A stretch of 35,319 nt of DNA from Myceligenerans salitolerans (GCF_017349295.1 NZ_JAFMPK010000027.1:375423-410741); one strand, 5' to 3'. Numbered from the stretch's first letter, positions 15,963 through 23,952 are shown. Notes: a model not told the origin generated them from the letters alone. Program-made: numbers and translations.

Positions 15963-16232
15963 TCACTCGGTCGCACGGTCGACGACGGCGTCCTCATGGG
16001 CGGCGTCCGCATCCGCCGCCGCGCCCGCCGTCAGGCCGCGCCGCGCGCGCCGGTCCGCCAGCCATGTGGCGGCGGCGTCCCGGGGGCCTCTCAGCAGGAC
16101 GTACGACAGGGCCGGCGCCGCGACGGCGGCGATCCCGACGAGCAGCCAGCTGCGCAGACCGGCGAGGTACAGCAGGCCGAGCGCACCGGCGAACAGGGCC
16201 AGGCGCAGCACGGTGTAGGTCACGAGGGGCAC
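15963..16232 (-). CDS. DUF4229 family small membrane protein
   Basis: An 89-residue protein with two hydrophobic segments (TVLRLALFAGALGLLYLAG and WLLVGIAAVAAPALSYVLL), then a basic region (RGPRDAAATWLADRRARR) and an acidic tail. The pattern and the position next to menA match the actinobacterial DUF4229 family. Of the two consecutive GTG codons (16235 and 16232), the second has TACCAT exactly six nt upstream, the spacing of other leaderless starts here. The function is unknown; recurring linkage to menA suggests, but does not show, a role at the membrane in quinone synthesis. Confidence 0.75.
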   Translation of the reverse strand: MPLVTYTVLRLALFAGALGLLYLAGLRSWLLVGIAAVAAPALSYVLLRGPRDAAATWLADRRARRGLTAGAAADADAAHEDAVVDRATE

Positions 16233-16356
16233 CACACCATGGTAGGTCTCCCGCCCGCCCCCGGGGACCGCGGCCCCGGACCGTACGTGGCGGGTTCACT
16301 CCGGGCGGACACACCGGAGGAGACTCGCGGCCCCGGAAGCGATTAGCCTCAGCGAC

Positions 16357-16770
16357 GTGCGTCCCCTTCTGCTCGGAGTCCTCTACGTCGCCCTCGTCGT
16401 GTACACCCTGGTCGATGTCGCCCAGTCCGACGACGAGGAACGCCATGGCATCCCCAAGGCCCTGTGGGTCGGAGCGATCATCCTGCTGCCCCTGATCGGC
16501 TCGATCGCCTGGATCGTCCTGGCCTTCCTGGCACGCCGCCGCAAGGGGCGCCGGGCGGCGGCACCCTGGGAACGCGTGAGCGGCGACACAGCGGCACCGC
16601 CGCCCGCCGACGAGGTCCCCGCGGGCCCGGAGGACGACCCGGAGTACATGTGGCTCCTGGAGCAGGCCCGGCGCCGGAGGGAACGTGAGGAGCGTCGCCG
16701 TGCCGAGGAGCGGCACGACGACTCCGACGACGGGTCGCGCCCGGACCGCCCGCAGGACTCCTCCGACTGA
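16357..16770 (+). CDS. PLDc_N-type small membrane protein
   Basis: A 137-residue protein with two transmembrane helices (LLLGVLYVALVVYTLVDVAQ and LWVGAIILLPLIGSIAWIVLAFL) in the pattern of the phospholipase D N-terminal (PLDc_N) domain, without any phospholipase catalytic domain. The rest is charged: basic after TM2, then Pro/Ala- and Arg/Glu-rich, ending in an acidic tail, probably cytoplasmic and partly coiled. The GTG at 16357 has TAGCCT seven nt upstream and no Shine-Dalgarno. It is divergent from the DUF4229 gene. A shorter relative lies immediately downstream (16851). Function unknown; PLDc_N alone is common in actinomycete small membrane proteins. Confidence 0.8.
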   Translation: MRPLLLGVLYVALVVYTLVDVAQSDDEERHGIPKALWVGAIILLPLIGSIAWIVLAFLARRRKGRRAAAPWERVSGDTAAPPPADEVPAGPEDDPEYMWLLEQARRRREREERRRAEERHDDSDDGSRPDRPQDSSD

Positions 16771-16850
16771 CATCCCCTCGGACCGGCGCCCGGCGCCGGA
16801 CCGGCCCGGGTTCCCGCGGCGCTCCCGGAACCGGGGCATACGCTGGACGC

Positions 16851-17054
16851 ATGTTGATCCGCGTAGGCCTCCCGATCCTCGCCGTGGGACTCCTCGTCTA
16901 TGCGCTCGTGGACGTGCTCGGCGCACCGCCGCACGAGCGGGCGGGCCTCCCCCGGTGGGCCTGGGTGCTCATCGTGCTCGTCCCGGTGCTCGGCCCGGTG
17001 GCATGGATCTACGTCCGCACGGTCGTGCGCCACACGGGCCGTCTCGACCGCTGA
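16851..17054 (+). CDS. Short PLDc_N-type membrane protein
   Basis: A 67-residue protein with two hydrophobic helices (LPILAVGLLVYALVDVLG and WAWVLIVLVPVLGPVAWIYV) and the conserved YALVDV and GPVAWI core of the PLDc_N domain. It looks like a trimmed paralogue of the protein at 16357, sharing the VxxxLVDV and LPxxGxxAWI pattern, which suggests a tandem duplication. The ATG at 16851 has TACGCT six nt upstream and no ribosome-binding site. No catalytic motif is present and function is unknown. Confidence 0.75.
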   Translation: MLIRVGLPILAVGLLVYALVDVLGAPPHERAGLPRWAWVLIVLVPVLGPVAWIYVRTVVRHTGRLDR

Positions 17055-17136
17055 GCCGGGCCCCGGCCGCGGGAACCGCTCACGGGCCCCGCGGCCGCCG
17101 GGCGCGTCCCGGCCCGCCGAGGGGCCCGGCAGGCCG

Positions 17137-18129
17137 TCAGCTCAGCCCTGAGTACGAGTGCAGCCCGTTGAAGATCAGGTTCACCCCGGTGAAGTTGAAC
17201 AGGACGCACGCGTACCCCGCAACCACGAACCAGGCCGCCCGCCTGCCGGACCATCCGCGAGTCGTCCGGGCGTGCAGGTACGCGGCGTAGACCACCCACA
17301 CCACGAACGACCAGACCTCCTTGGGATCCCAGCCCCAGTAGCGTCCCCACGCGTCCTCGGCCCAGATCGCTCCGCCGATGATGGTGAAGGTCCACAGGAC
17401 GAACGCGACGGCGTTCAGCCGGAACGAGAGGGCTTCCATGGTTCCCGGCGACGGCGTGTGGTCCAGCCAGCCCCACCGGCCGAGCCACGGCGTGCCCTCG
17501 TCGCGGCTGTCCCGCAGGAGCTGCAGCACCGACGTCACGAACGCCACCGTCAAGATGCCGGTCGCGATGATCGCCACGCCGACGTGGATCACGAGCCAGT
17601 AGTTCTGCAGCGCCGGCTGCACGCCGGTCGCGGCCACGAAGAACGCGTTCTGCCCGAGCACGAGGAACACGGCACCCAGCCCGGTGACGAACGCCCCGAG
17701 GAACCGCGCCTCACGGACGAGGCAGACACCCACGAACACGGCCACGGCCACGAAGGTGCCCACGAGCGTGAACTCGTACATGTTGGCCCACGGGGTGCGC
17801 CCGGACGCGATGCCGCGCAGCACGATCGCGACCAGCAGCATGGCGGCGGCCAGCCAGGACAGGGACATCCCGATCCCGGCGCCCTTCCGGGACACGGCAT
17901 CGCCTTCCGGCCCGTCGCCCGGCCCGCGGCCCGCCGTCGCGCCCGGCGCCGGTGCACCCCGGACCCGTCCCGCTCCGGCCCCGACCATCGCGCTCTCACG
18001 CGCGGTGTCGCGCTCCGCCACACGAGCGCCCGACAGGCGCGCCAGATCCGCCGCGAACGCGACCATCGCGATCGCGAGCGCCGTGGCGGCCGCCCACACG
18101 AGCAGCACGCTCAGGTTCGCCATCTCCAT
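17137..18129 (-). CDS. ccsB: Cytochrome c biogenesis protein CcsB (ResC)
   Basis: A 330-residue polytopic membrane protein of the system II (Ccs/Res) cytochrome c maturation pathway. It handles and exports haem and, with ResB, forms the cytochrome c synthase. The tryptophan-rich WWD haem-handling segment is plain near the C-terminus (WGRYWGWDPKEVWSFVVW), with conserved histidines in VIHVGVAIIATG, LDHTPSP and AYLHARTT. TM1 is followed by a Gly/Pro/Ala-rich low-complexity linker (about 45-85) before the conserved core, a usual actinobacterial feature. The ATG at 18129 has AAGGA seven nt upstream and starts 3 nt after the resB stop, so translation is likely coupled. Last gene of the phosphatase-tlpA-ccdA-resB-ccsB unit. 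Confidence 0.94.
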   Translation of the reverse strand: MEMANLSVLLVWAAATALAIAMVAFAADLARLSGARVAERDTARESAMVGAGAGRVRGAPAPGATAGRGPGDGPEGDAVSRKGAGIGMSLSWLAAAMLLVAIVLRGIASGRTPWANMYEFTLVGTFVAVAVFVGVCLVREARFLGAFVTGLGAVFLVLGQNAFFVAATGVQPALQNYWLVIHVGVAIIATGILTVAFVTSVLQLLRDSRDEGTPWLGRWGWLDHTPSPGTMEALSFRLNAVAFVLWTFTIIGGAIWAEDAWGRYWGWDPKEVWSFVVWVVYAAYLHARTTRGWSGRRAAWFVVAGYACVLFNFTGVNLIFNGLHSYSGLS

Positions 18130-18132
18130 GTC

Positions 18133-19968
18133 TCAGTCCTTCGTCGTCTCGTCCCGGGCAGCGGATCCGGTGTCCGGCCCTGCCTCTCGCCCTGCTCCCC
18201 CGGCGTCGTCCGCCGGACCCGCCCTCGGTGGCTCGTCGGCCGCGTCGCTCACCGGGAGCACCGACAAGGCCCTGTCCACCTCGCCCTGGAGGCCGGTGTC
18301 GTCCCCGCGCGCCAGCCCCGCGGCCTCCACCACAGTAGTCCCGTCGTCGGACACGACGGCCCGCACCCACACCCGGCGCCGCGGCGTGAACAGGCTCAGC
18401 GCCAGTCCGCCGAGCGCGAGCAGGGCGAACGTCAGCACGAAGGCCAGCGACGGGTCGTGGCGCAGATCGAGCGCGACGTAGCGCGGCACGTCCTCGCCGA
18501 GCCGGACCGTACCGAGCCCGTCGGGCAGCTCCACGCTCTCGCCGGGGCGCACCAGGAGCTTGAGCCGGTCCCCGTTCTCGTCGACCGACGGCGTGAGCGA
18601 CGCGGTGTCGAGCTGGTACACGTTTCGCGGCACGCCGTCGTCCAGCCCGAGGTCGCCCCGGTACACCTCGAGCACGAGCAGCGGGTCGAGCGGCTGGGGG
18701 AAGGTGGAGCGGGCGTTGCCGTCGTCGTCCACGACGGCCGTGGGCAGGAAGTACCCGATCAGACCGATCTGGTCACCGCCGGACACGTCGGGAACCTTCA
18801 CGACGCCGCGCGAGGTGTACATCTGGTCCTCGGGCAGGAAGGGCACCCGCTGGGAGAAGGCGACCTCGCCGTCGGCGTCGGTCACGGTGATCTCGGGGGC
18901 GAAGCCGTTGCCCTGCAGGTAGATCTTGGCGCCGTCCGTGACGAGCGGATGGTTCACCTTGATCTGCTCGGCCCGCCGGGTGCCATCGGGCTCGGTGACC
19001 GTCACATGCGCCGTGAAGTCCCTGGCCTGCGCGAACGCCACGGTCTCGCTCGCGAACTCGGAGTCGAACGCGTCGAGCGTCATGGAGAACGGCACGAGTG
19101 ACGAGGCCTGGAACCACGAGCCCTTGTCGAAGGTGTCGTAGTCGACGACGGCGTTCGCGAACCCGCGCCCCTCGGTGACGATCGCCTGCCCGCGGTAGTG
19201 CAACATCTGTCCCATCGCCACGGAGACGAGCAGGCCCAGGAGCGCGAGGTGGAAGAGCAGGTTGCCGGTCTCGCGCAGGTAGCCGCGTTCGGCGCTGACG
19301 GTGCGTGCGGCGGGCCGGCCCCCGCGTGCGGGCTCGCCGCGCCGGTCGACACGGAAGGTGGGCAGGAGGCGCGGCCCGCGCAGCTTCGTCGCGACGCGGT
19401 CGACGACGTCGCCGGGCGCGAGATCGGTGGTCACGCTCGCCTGGGCCGGGAAGCGCGCGAACCGCGAGGGAACGCGGGGCGGCCGGGCCCGCAGGGCCCG
19501 CCAGTGCGCCCCCGTCCGGGGCACGATGCAGCCCACCAGGGACACGAACAGGAGCAGGTAGACGGCAGAGAACCACACCGACGTGTACACGTCGAAGAAG
19601 CCGAACCGGTCGAGCCACTCGCCCAGGGTGGGGTTGTCGCCCAGGTACTCGGCCACCGCGCCGGCGTCCTGGTCCCGCTGCGGCAGGATCGACCCGGGCA
19701 CGGCCGCGACCGCGAGCAGCATGAGCAGCATGAGGGCCACGCGCATCGACGTGAGCTGACGCCACGTCCACCGCAGCATCCCGGGCACGCCGATCCCGGG
19801 CAGGGCCGGCTCGCGTCCGCGCTCGCCGTCACCCGCCGTGCCCGACGGCGGGACGGTCGCCCCGGCGTCCTCGGCGAACTCGTCGTCGATGCCGTGGGGG
19901 ACGTAACGGCCGGGTCGCGGCCGGGCCCGCGCCGTGAGGTCGGCACCCGGCTTCTGGTCGTCCGTCAT
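18133..19968 (-). CDS. resB: Cytochrome c biogenesis protein ResB
   Basis: A 611-residue membrane protein that partners CcsB. After a ~60-residue hydrophilic N-terminus come WTWRQLTSMRVALMLLMLLA and PGSILPQRDQD, typical of actinobacterial ResB, then more membrane helices (VWFSAVYLLLFVSLVGCIVPR and LLFHLALLGLLVSVAMG). A large extracytoplasmic domain of about 250 residues includes YLQGNGFAPEITVTDADG and IGLIGYFLP, and a final helix (LAFVLTFALLALGGLALSLF) precedes a cytoplasmic tail. I use the ATG at 19968: it overlaps the ccdA stop as TGATG, implying coupled translation, and the long open frame upstream only runs antisense-like inside ccdA. Confidence 0.93.
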   Translation of the reverse strand: MTDDQKPGADLTARARPRPGRYVPHGIDDEFAEDAGATVPPSGTAGDGERGREPALPGIGVPGMLRWTWRQLTSMRVALMLLMLLAVAAVPGSILPQRDQDAGAVAEYLGDNPTLGEWLDRFGFFDVYTSVWFSAVYLLLFVSLVGCIVPRTGAHWRALRARPPRVPSRFARFPAQASVTTDLAPGDVVDRVATKLRGPRLLPTFRVDRRGEPARGGRPAARTVSAERGYLRETGNLLFHLALLGLLVSVAMGQMLHYRGQAIVTEGRGFANAVVDYDTFDKGSWFQASSLVPFSMTLDAFDSEFASETVAFAQARDFTAHVTVTEPDGTRRAEQIKVNHPLVTDGAKIYLQGNGFAPEITVTDADGEVAFSQRVPFLPEDQMYTSRGVVKVPDVSGGDQIGLIGYFLPTAVVDDDGNARSTFPQPLDPLLVLEVYRGDLGLDDGVPRNVYQLDTASLTPSVDENGDRLKLLVRPGESVELPDGLGTVRLGEDVPRYVALDLRHDPSLAFVLTFALLALGGLALSLFTPRRRVWVRAVVSDDGTTVVEAAGLARGDDTGLQGEVDRALSVLPVSDAADEPPRAGPADDAGGAGREAGPDTGSAARDETTKD

Positions 19969-20792
19969 CAGAGGATGGTCCACGTTCCGTTGATCCAGGA
20001 CTGGAGGGAGGACGTGAGGACGCCCCACAGACCGGTCACCAGGGCCAGCCCGATCACCACGAGCAGGGCGCCGCCCGCGCGCATCACCGCGAGTCGGTGG
20101 CGCCGCAGGAAGCCCATCATCCGGTCCGACGCCGTCGCACCGAGCGCGACCAGCAGGAAGGGGACGCCGAGCCCCACGCAGTAGGCCACGCCGAGCAGTG
20201 CCCCGCGCCACACCGACGCCTCGTCGAGCGCGAGCGTCTGGACGGCGGCGAGCGTCGGCCCCATGCACGGCGTCCAGCCCAGCCCGAAGACGAAGCCCAG
20301 CACCGGTGCGCCCCAGAGCCCGGTGCGCGGTGCCACGTGCAGCCTCGCCTCGCGCTGCAGCCACGGCACGAGGCCCATGAACGACAGGCCCATCACGATC
20401 ACCACCACACCGAGCACGCGGAACAGCACGTCCTCCCAGCGCACCAGGTAGACGCCCACGGCACCGGCGGCCGCCATCAGGGTGACGAACACCGCCGTGA
20501 ACCCGCCGACGAACAGGGCGACCCCGGCCAGCACCCGGCCCCGCCCCGTCACGACCCGCTGCTCCGTGGCCGCGCCGCCCGCGATCGCCGTCGTCCCCGA
20601 ACCGCCCGCGCCCCGCGCGGCCGCCGTCCCGGAAGCTCCCGCCGCGGCGGCCGACATGCCGCTCACGTAGCCCACGTAGCCCGGCACGAGGGGGAGGACG
20701 CACGGGGAGGCGAACGACACCAGCCCGGCGAGCACGGCCACGGGCACGGCGAGCAGCAGCGATCCGCTGAACGCGAGCGATCCGGCGTCCAT
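19968..20792 (-). CDS. ccdA: Cytochrome c biogenesis / thiol-disulphide transporter CcdA
   Basis: A 274-residue protein of the CcdA/DsbD-beta family, moving reducing equivalents across the membrane to extracytoplasmic thiol proteins. Both redox cysteines sit in their signature motifs: SFASPCVLPLVPGYVGYVSG near the N-terminus (Cys31 by count) and LGWTPCMGPTLAAVQ in the middle. Six membrane segments are expected. A Gly/Ala-rich loop of about 40 residues (AAAAGASGTAAARGAGG onward) is inserted after the first motif. The gene is joined at both ends by TGATG overlaps, with tlpA upstream and resB downstream. It probably reduces TlpA, which then reduces apocytochrome CXXCH cysteines. Confidence 0.95.
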   Translation of the reverse strand: MDAGSLAFSGSLLLAVPVAVLAGLVSFASPCVLPLVPGYVGYVSGMSAAAAGASGTAAARGAGGSGTTAIAGGAATEQRVVTGRGRVLAGVALFVGGFTAVFVTLMAAAGAVGVYLVRWEDVLFRVLGVVVIVMGLSFMGLVPWLQREARLHVAPRTGLWGAPVLGFVFGLGWTPCMGPTLAAVQTLALDEASVWRGALLGVAYCVGLGVPFLLVALGATASDRMMGFLRRHRLAVMRAGGALLVVIGLALVTGLWGVLTSSLQSWINGTWTIL

Positions 20793-21517
20793 CAGGCCTC
20801 CTCGCCGAGGGCTTCGTCGATCAGGGCCTCCAGGGTCGGGCGTTCGACCTCGCCGATGACGCGGGCGGCCACCATGCCCTCGCCGTCGAGAACCACCGTG
20901 GTGGGCACCGCCTGCAGCGGCACGACGCCGGACAGGTCCGCCACGACGCGGCCGTCACGGTCCTCGAGACTCGGGTACGGGGTGTCGAAGGTGCGCTCGA
21001 ACGCCTGCGCGGTCGCGGCGTCGTCCTCGGTGTTGATGCCCAGGAAGCGGACGCCGTCATCCGCGTACTCGTTCGCGAGGTCGGTGAGGTCGGGCGCCTC
21101 GGCCCGGCACGGCGGGCAGCCCGCGTACCAGGTGTTGAGGACGACGACGTCGCCGGCCCAGTCGCTCGTGGCGAGCGTCTCACCCGTGAAGTCGGTCCCG
21201 GAGATCCGCACGGGGCCCCGGCGGTCGCCGGCGTCCCAGCTCTGCACCGAGCCGTCACCGGAGACGTAGCCCTGGCCGGCGACGTCGCCCGCGCCCGAGT
21301 CGGCCGCGGTACACGCGGCGAGTGTTCCCGCGCAGGTGGCGGCCACCGCGAGGGCGACGAGTCGCGCCGCCCTGCCACGGCCCCGGGGAGTCCGCGCGGT
21401 CCGGAGCCGACGACGGTCGGCGGGGCCGGCTCCCGGGGAAGTCTGCGCGCACCCCGCGGGTGCGGCCGGGGCGGAGAGCTCGTCCGCGGGGCGGACGGCG
21501 TCGGTCACGGGGTTCAT
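20792..21517 (-). CDS. TlpA/ResA-like thioredoxin-fold lipoprotein
   Basis: A 241-residue extracytoplasmic thiol-disulphide oxidoreductase. The redox motif is Cys134-Pro-Pro-Cys137 in LNTWYAGCPPCRAEAPDL, and the cis-proline loop is in VVPLQAVPTTVVLDGEG. A lipobox LAAC (Cys69) follows a hydrophobic stretch (LVALAVAATCAGT). The ~50 Arg/Pro-rich residues before that stretch are long for a lipoprotein signal, so the true start may lie further in. The ATG at 21517 overlaps the phosphatase stop as ATGA and is used for that reason. The gene ends in a TGATG overlap with ccdA. Expected role: keeping apocytochrome c cysteines reduced for ResB/CcsB. Confidence 0.9.
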   Translation of the reverse strand: MNPVTDAVRPADELSAPAAPAGCAQTSPGAGPADRRRLRTARTPRGRGRAARLVALAVAATCAGTLAACTAADSGAGDVAGQGYVSGDGSVQSWDAGDRRGPVRISGTDFTGETLATSDWAGDVVVLNTWYAGCPPCRAEAPDLTDLANEYADDGVRFLGINTEDDAATAQAFERTFDTPYPSLEDRDGRVVADLSGVVPLQAVPTTVVLDGEGMVAARVIGEVERPTLEALIDEALGEEA

Positions 21518-22158
21518 GCGCCGGGCAGCTGCTGGACGCCGTCGTACAGGTCGGCCACCGGCTCGCTGTAGTGCAGGCTGGTGAACCGGTCGCCCTCGAA
21601 CCGCAGGGAGGTGAGGGAGGCGAGGTTGCACTGGCGGTGCCGGGGGTTGTGCCAGAGACGACGGCCCTCCAGCGAGCAGCGGGTGAGCCAGACGGGGAGC
21701 TGGTGGCTGACCAGCACGGCCTCGTGCCCCTCGGCGGCCTGCCGGGCGGTCTCGATGGCGCCGTGCATCCGCCGCACCTGCTCCGTGTACGGCTCGCCCC
21801 AGGACGGCAGGAACGGGTTCCACAGGTGCCGCCAGTGTGCCGGCCGCCGGAGCGCACCGTCACCGACGCCGAACCGCTTGCCCTCGAAGTGGTTCTGCGC
21901 CTCGATCAGCCGATCGTCCGTGCCCAGTTCCAGGCCGAACGCCTCGGCGATCGGCGCGGCCGTCTCCTGTGCCCGCTGCATCGGCGAGGCGATCACCACG
22001 GTGACGTCGTGGCCCCGGCCGGACAGGTGCTTGGCGACGCGTGCGGCCATCTCCTGGCCGCGGTCCGAGAGACGGTAGCCGGGCAGGCGGCCGTACAGCA
22101 CGCCCTCGGGATTGTGGACCTCGCCGTGACGGAGCAGGTGGACGGTGGTGGAGACCAT
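21514..22158 (-). CDS. Histidine phosphatase (phosphoglycerate mutase-like) family protein
   Basis: A 214-residue protein of the histidine phosphatase superfamily. The phospho-accepting RHG motif is at the N-terminus (HLLRHGEVHNPEGVLYGRLPG), with ASPMQRAQETA contributing the second arginine and EAVLVSHQLPVWLTRC the second histidine. It is more like broad-specificity phosphatases than a glycolytic mutase, whose longer signature is absent. The substrate is unknown. The ATG at 22158 follows TGAGGGTC, a weak ribosome-binding site. It is the first gene of the cytochrome c maturation operon and overlaps tlpA by ATGA. That linkage occurs in other actinomycetes, but its meaning is not obvious. Confidence 0.9.
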   Translation of the reverse strand: MVSTTVHLLRHGEVHNPEGVLYGRLPGYRLSDRGQEMAARVAKHLSGRGHDVTVVIASPMQRAQETAAPIAEAFGLELGTDDRLIEAQNHFEGKRFGVGDGALRRPAHWRHLWNPFLPSWGEPYTEQVRRMHGAIETARQAAEGHEAVLVSHQLPVWLTRCSLEGRRLWHNPRHRQCNLASLTSLRFEGDRFTSLHYSEPVADLYDGVQQLPGA

Positions 22159-22325
22159 GACCCTCAGTGTCCCATCGGATCCTGGGTGGTTCGCCACCCG
22201 GCGGTCGTGGTGTGAGCCACTGTCCGGTGATTTTCCCGGACTCGCCGGAAGCCCGGAATTTCGCGCCGCCCCGCCGCGCCGGCCGTAGCGTCCGAAGCGT
22301 CGATATCCCGCATTCATCGCCGTCA

Positions 22326-22346
22326 CGGGAACCTTTCGGGTTCCCG
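22326..22346 (+). promoter_or_regulatory. Hairpin in the aquaporin leader
   Basis: CGGGAACC (22326-22333) and GGTTCCCG (22339-22346) form a perfect 8-bp stem with a 5-nt TTTCG loop, ending about 13 nt before the ribosome-binding site. It could stabilise the mRNA or act in regulation; no known riboswitch class is recognised. Confidence 0.45.
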
Positions 22347-22369
22347 GCGCATCCCTTCAGGAGGACACC

Positions 22370-23164
22370 ATGAATGCCTCGTCGAGAACGTCGTCGTCGC
22401 CCGAGGCGACCCCGCCGATCGTCGCCCGGTCACCCGGCATGGTGGCCCGCCTCGCCGCCGAGTTCCTGGGGACGTTCATCCTCGTCTTCGGCGGTGTGGG
22501 GACGGCCCTGTTCGCCGCGAACTTCCCGGACCCGGAGAGCAACACCCTCGGCGTCGGGTTCCTCGGCGTCGCGCTCGCGTTCGGCCTCACCGTGGTGGTG
22601 GGCGCCTACTCGATGGGGCCGATCTCGGGCGGGCACTTCAATCCCGCCGTGACGCTCGGCGTCGCCGCCGCGGGCCGGTTCGCGTGGCGGGACACCGGCG
22701 GGTACATCGTCGCCCAACTGGTGGGCGGGCTCGTCGCCGCCAGCGCCTTGGCCGCGATCCTCGCGGGCGGCGACGGAGCCCTCGCGGCCGCCCGCGACGG
22801 CGGGTTCGCCTCGAACGGGTACGGCGAGCTGTCGCCCGGCGGGTACGGCATCGGCTCGGCGATCCTCGTCGAGACGATTCTCACGGCGGTCTTCCTGTTC
22901 GTCATCATCGGCGCCACGGCGAAGATCGCCGCCCCCGCCATGGCCGGACTGGCGATCGGTCTCACCCTCACCCTGATCCACCTCATCTCGATCCCGGTGA
23001 CGAACACCTCCGTGAACCCGGCGCGCTCGCTCGCGTCGGCGGTCTACGGCGGTGGCGAGTGGCTGGGACAGGTCTGGCTGTTCCTCGTGTTCCCGGTTCT
23101 CGGCGCGCTCGTGGCCGGGTTCGCGTACAAGGGGCTGTTCGGCGCCACCGCCGCCGAGGGCTGA
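22370..23164 (+). CDS. Aquaporin Z-like water channel
   Basis: A 264-residue MIP-family channel with six membrane helices and both pore-forming NPA motifs: GGHFNPAVTLG and NTSVNPARSLAS. The stretch TLIHLISIPVTNTSVNPAR carries the His, Thr and Arg of the narrow water-selective filter seen in AqpZ, so water is the likely substrate, not glycerol. A hydrophilic tail of about 25 residues precedes helix 1 (MVARLAAEFLGTFILVFGG). The ATG at 22370 has a strong GGAGGACACC ribosome-binding site. Monocistronic: it has its own leader hairpin upstream and a strong terminator downstream. Confidence 0.94.
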   Translation: MNASSRTSSSPEATPPIVARSPGMVARLAAEFLGTFILVFGGVGTALFAANFPDPESNTLGVGFLGVALAFGLTVVVGAYSMGPISGGHFNPAVTLGVAAAGRFAWRDTGGYIVAQLVGGLVAASALAAILAGGDGALAAARDGGFASNGYGELSPGGYGIGSAILVETILTAVFLFVIIGATAKIAAPAMAGLAIGLTLTLIHLISIPVTNTSVNPARSLASAVYGGGEWLGQVWLFLVFPVLGALVAGFAYKGLFGATAAEG

Positions 23165-23182
23165 GGCTCCGGGCCCGCGCAG

Positions 23183-23224
23183 GCACGAGTGGCCGGGGAT
23201 CACGGGGTCCCCGGCCACTCGTGC
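23183..23224 (+). terminator. Strong hairpin after the aquaporin gene
   Basis: A perfect 16-bp inverted repeat: GCACGAGTGGCCGGGG (23183-23198) and CCCCGGCCACTCGTGC (23209-23224) with a 10-nt loop, starting 19 nt after the stop codon. No T-tract follows. It could also serve the convergent marR gene. Confidence 0.75.
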
Positions 23225-23282
23225 GTCCCGAGGCGCGGTGTCCTGGCGTCGGGACCGCGGAGCGGCGACCCCGGGCCGGGCA

Positions 23283-23774
23283 TCAGCAGTCGCGCGCGGC
23301 CCCGGTCAGTTCGCTGCGGGCGGCCACGCCGATCTTGCCCATGATCCGGCCGAGAGCCTCGAGCTCGTCCGGCTCGAGGACGTCGACCAGCAGTCGCCGT
23401 ACCGCTCGCACATGACCGGGCGCGGCCGCCACCAGGGCGGCGTGACCCAGGTCGGTCATGCGGCAGTTCACACCGCGCCGATCCCCGTCGGCCGGGCACC
23501 GGCTCACCAGGCCGCGGCCCTCCATGCGCGTCACGGTGTGCGTGAGTCGGCTCCGGGAGAGCACGAGACCGTCCGCGAGCGCCGACATGCGCTGGGTGCG
23601 GTCGGGTTGCTCCGAGAGCTGCACCAGCAAGGTGTACTCCCCCAGGCTCAGGTCGAGCTCGGCGTCGTGCGCGGCGCCGAGAGCCTCGAAGAACCTGGCG
23701 TTCCCCACGAGGAACGAGCGCCACGCGGTCTGCTGACCGTCGTCGAGCCAGTGCACACCGTTCGTCTCGCCCAT
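23283..23774 (-). CDS. MarR family transcriptional regulator
   Basis: A 163-residue winged-helix regulator. LSLGEYTLLVQLSEQPDRTQRMSALAD leads into the recognition helix region (LSRSRLTHTVTRMEGRGLV), followed by the wing (SRCPADGDRRGVNCRMTDLG), in the standard MarR layout with dimerisation helices at both ends. The start is not certain: the ATG at 23774 gives a typical MarR N-terminus (ETNGVHWLDDGQQTAWRSF), with GAGGAGG somewhat far upstream; an ATG at 23813 is the alternative. It is divergent from the YceI gene, with a 22-bp palindrome between them, so it probably represses yceI and itself. No ligand can be named. Confidence 0.9.
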   Translation of the reverse strand: MGETNGVHWLDDGQQTAWRSFLVGNARFFEALGAAHDAELDLSLGEYTLLVQLSEQPDRTQRMSALADGLVLSRSRLTHTVTRMEGRGLVSRCPADGDRRGVNCRMTDLGHAALVAAAPGHVRAVRRLLVDVLEPDELEALGRIMGKIGVAARSELTGAARDC

Positions 23775-23876
23775 ACCGTCGTCGACCTCCTCGGATGCTG
23801 TCCCCCGCCTCATCACCGAGCGAATCACGCCCGGCCCTGGGAATACTTTACGGAGCGGAGTATGTTGGCCCCGTGT

Positions 23877-23898
23877 GATAGTTGAGATATCAACTATC
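23877..23898. promoter_or_regulatory. Palindromic operator between marR and yceI
   Basis: GATAGTTGA (23877-23885) and TCAACTATC (23890-23898) flank GATA, a perfect 9-bp inverted repeat and strikingly AT-rich here. It resembles TAGTTGA-type sites described for other MarR proteins and lies in the divergent intergenic region, 55 nt before the yceI start. Confidence 0.75.
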
Positions 23899-23952
23899 TT
23901 TCCGGGGCTCCGAGCCCCGTCGCCGCAAGCACGACAACCGAGGAGAACAACC

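Noticed and set aside
18133-20703. An 856-residue fused ResB protein
   Set aside because: The extra N-terminal part is an out-of-frame reading of ccdA. The ATG at 19968, overlapping the ccdA stop, gives a normal ResB.
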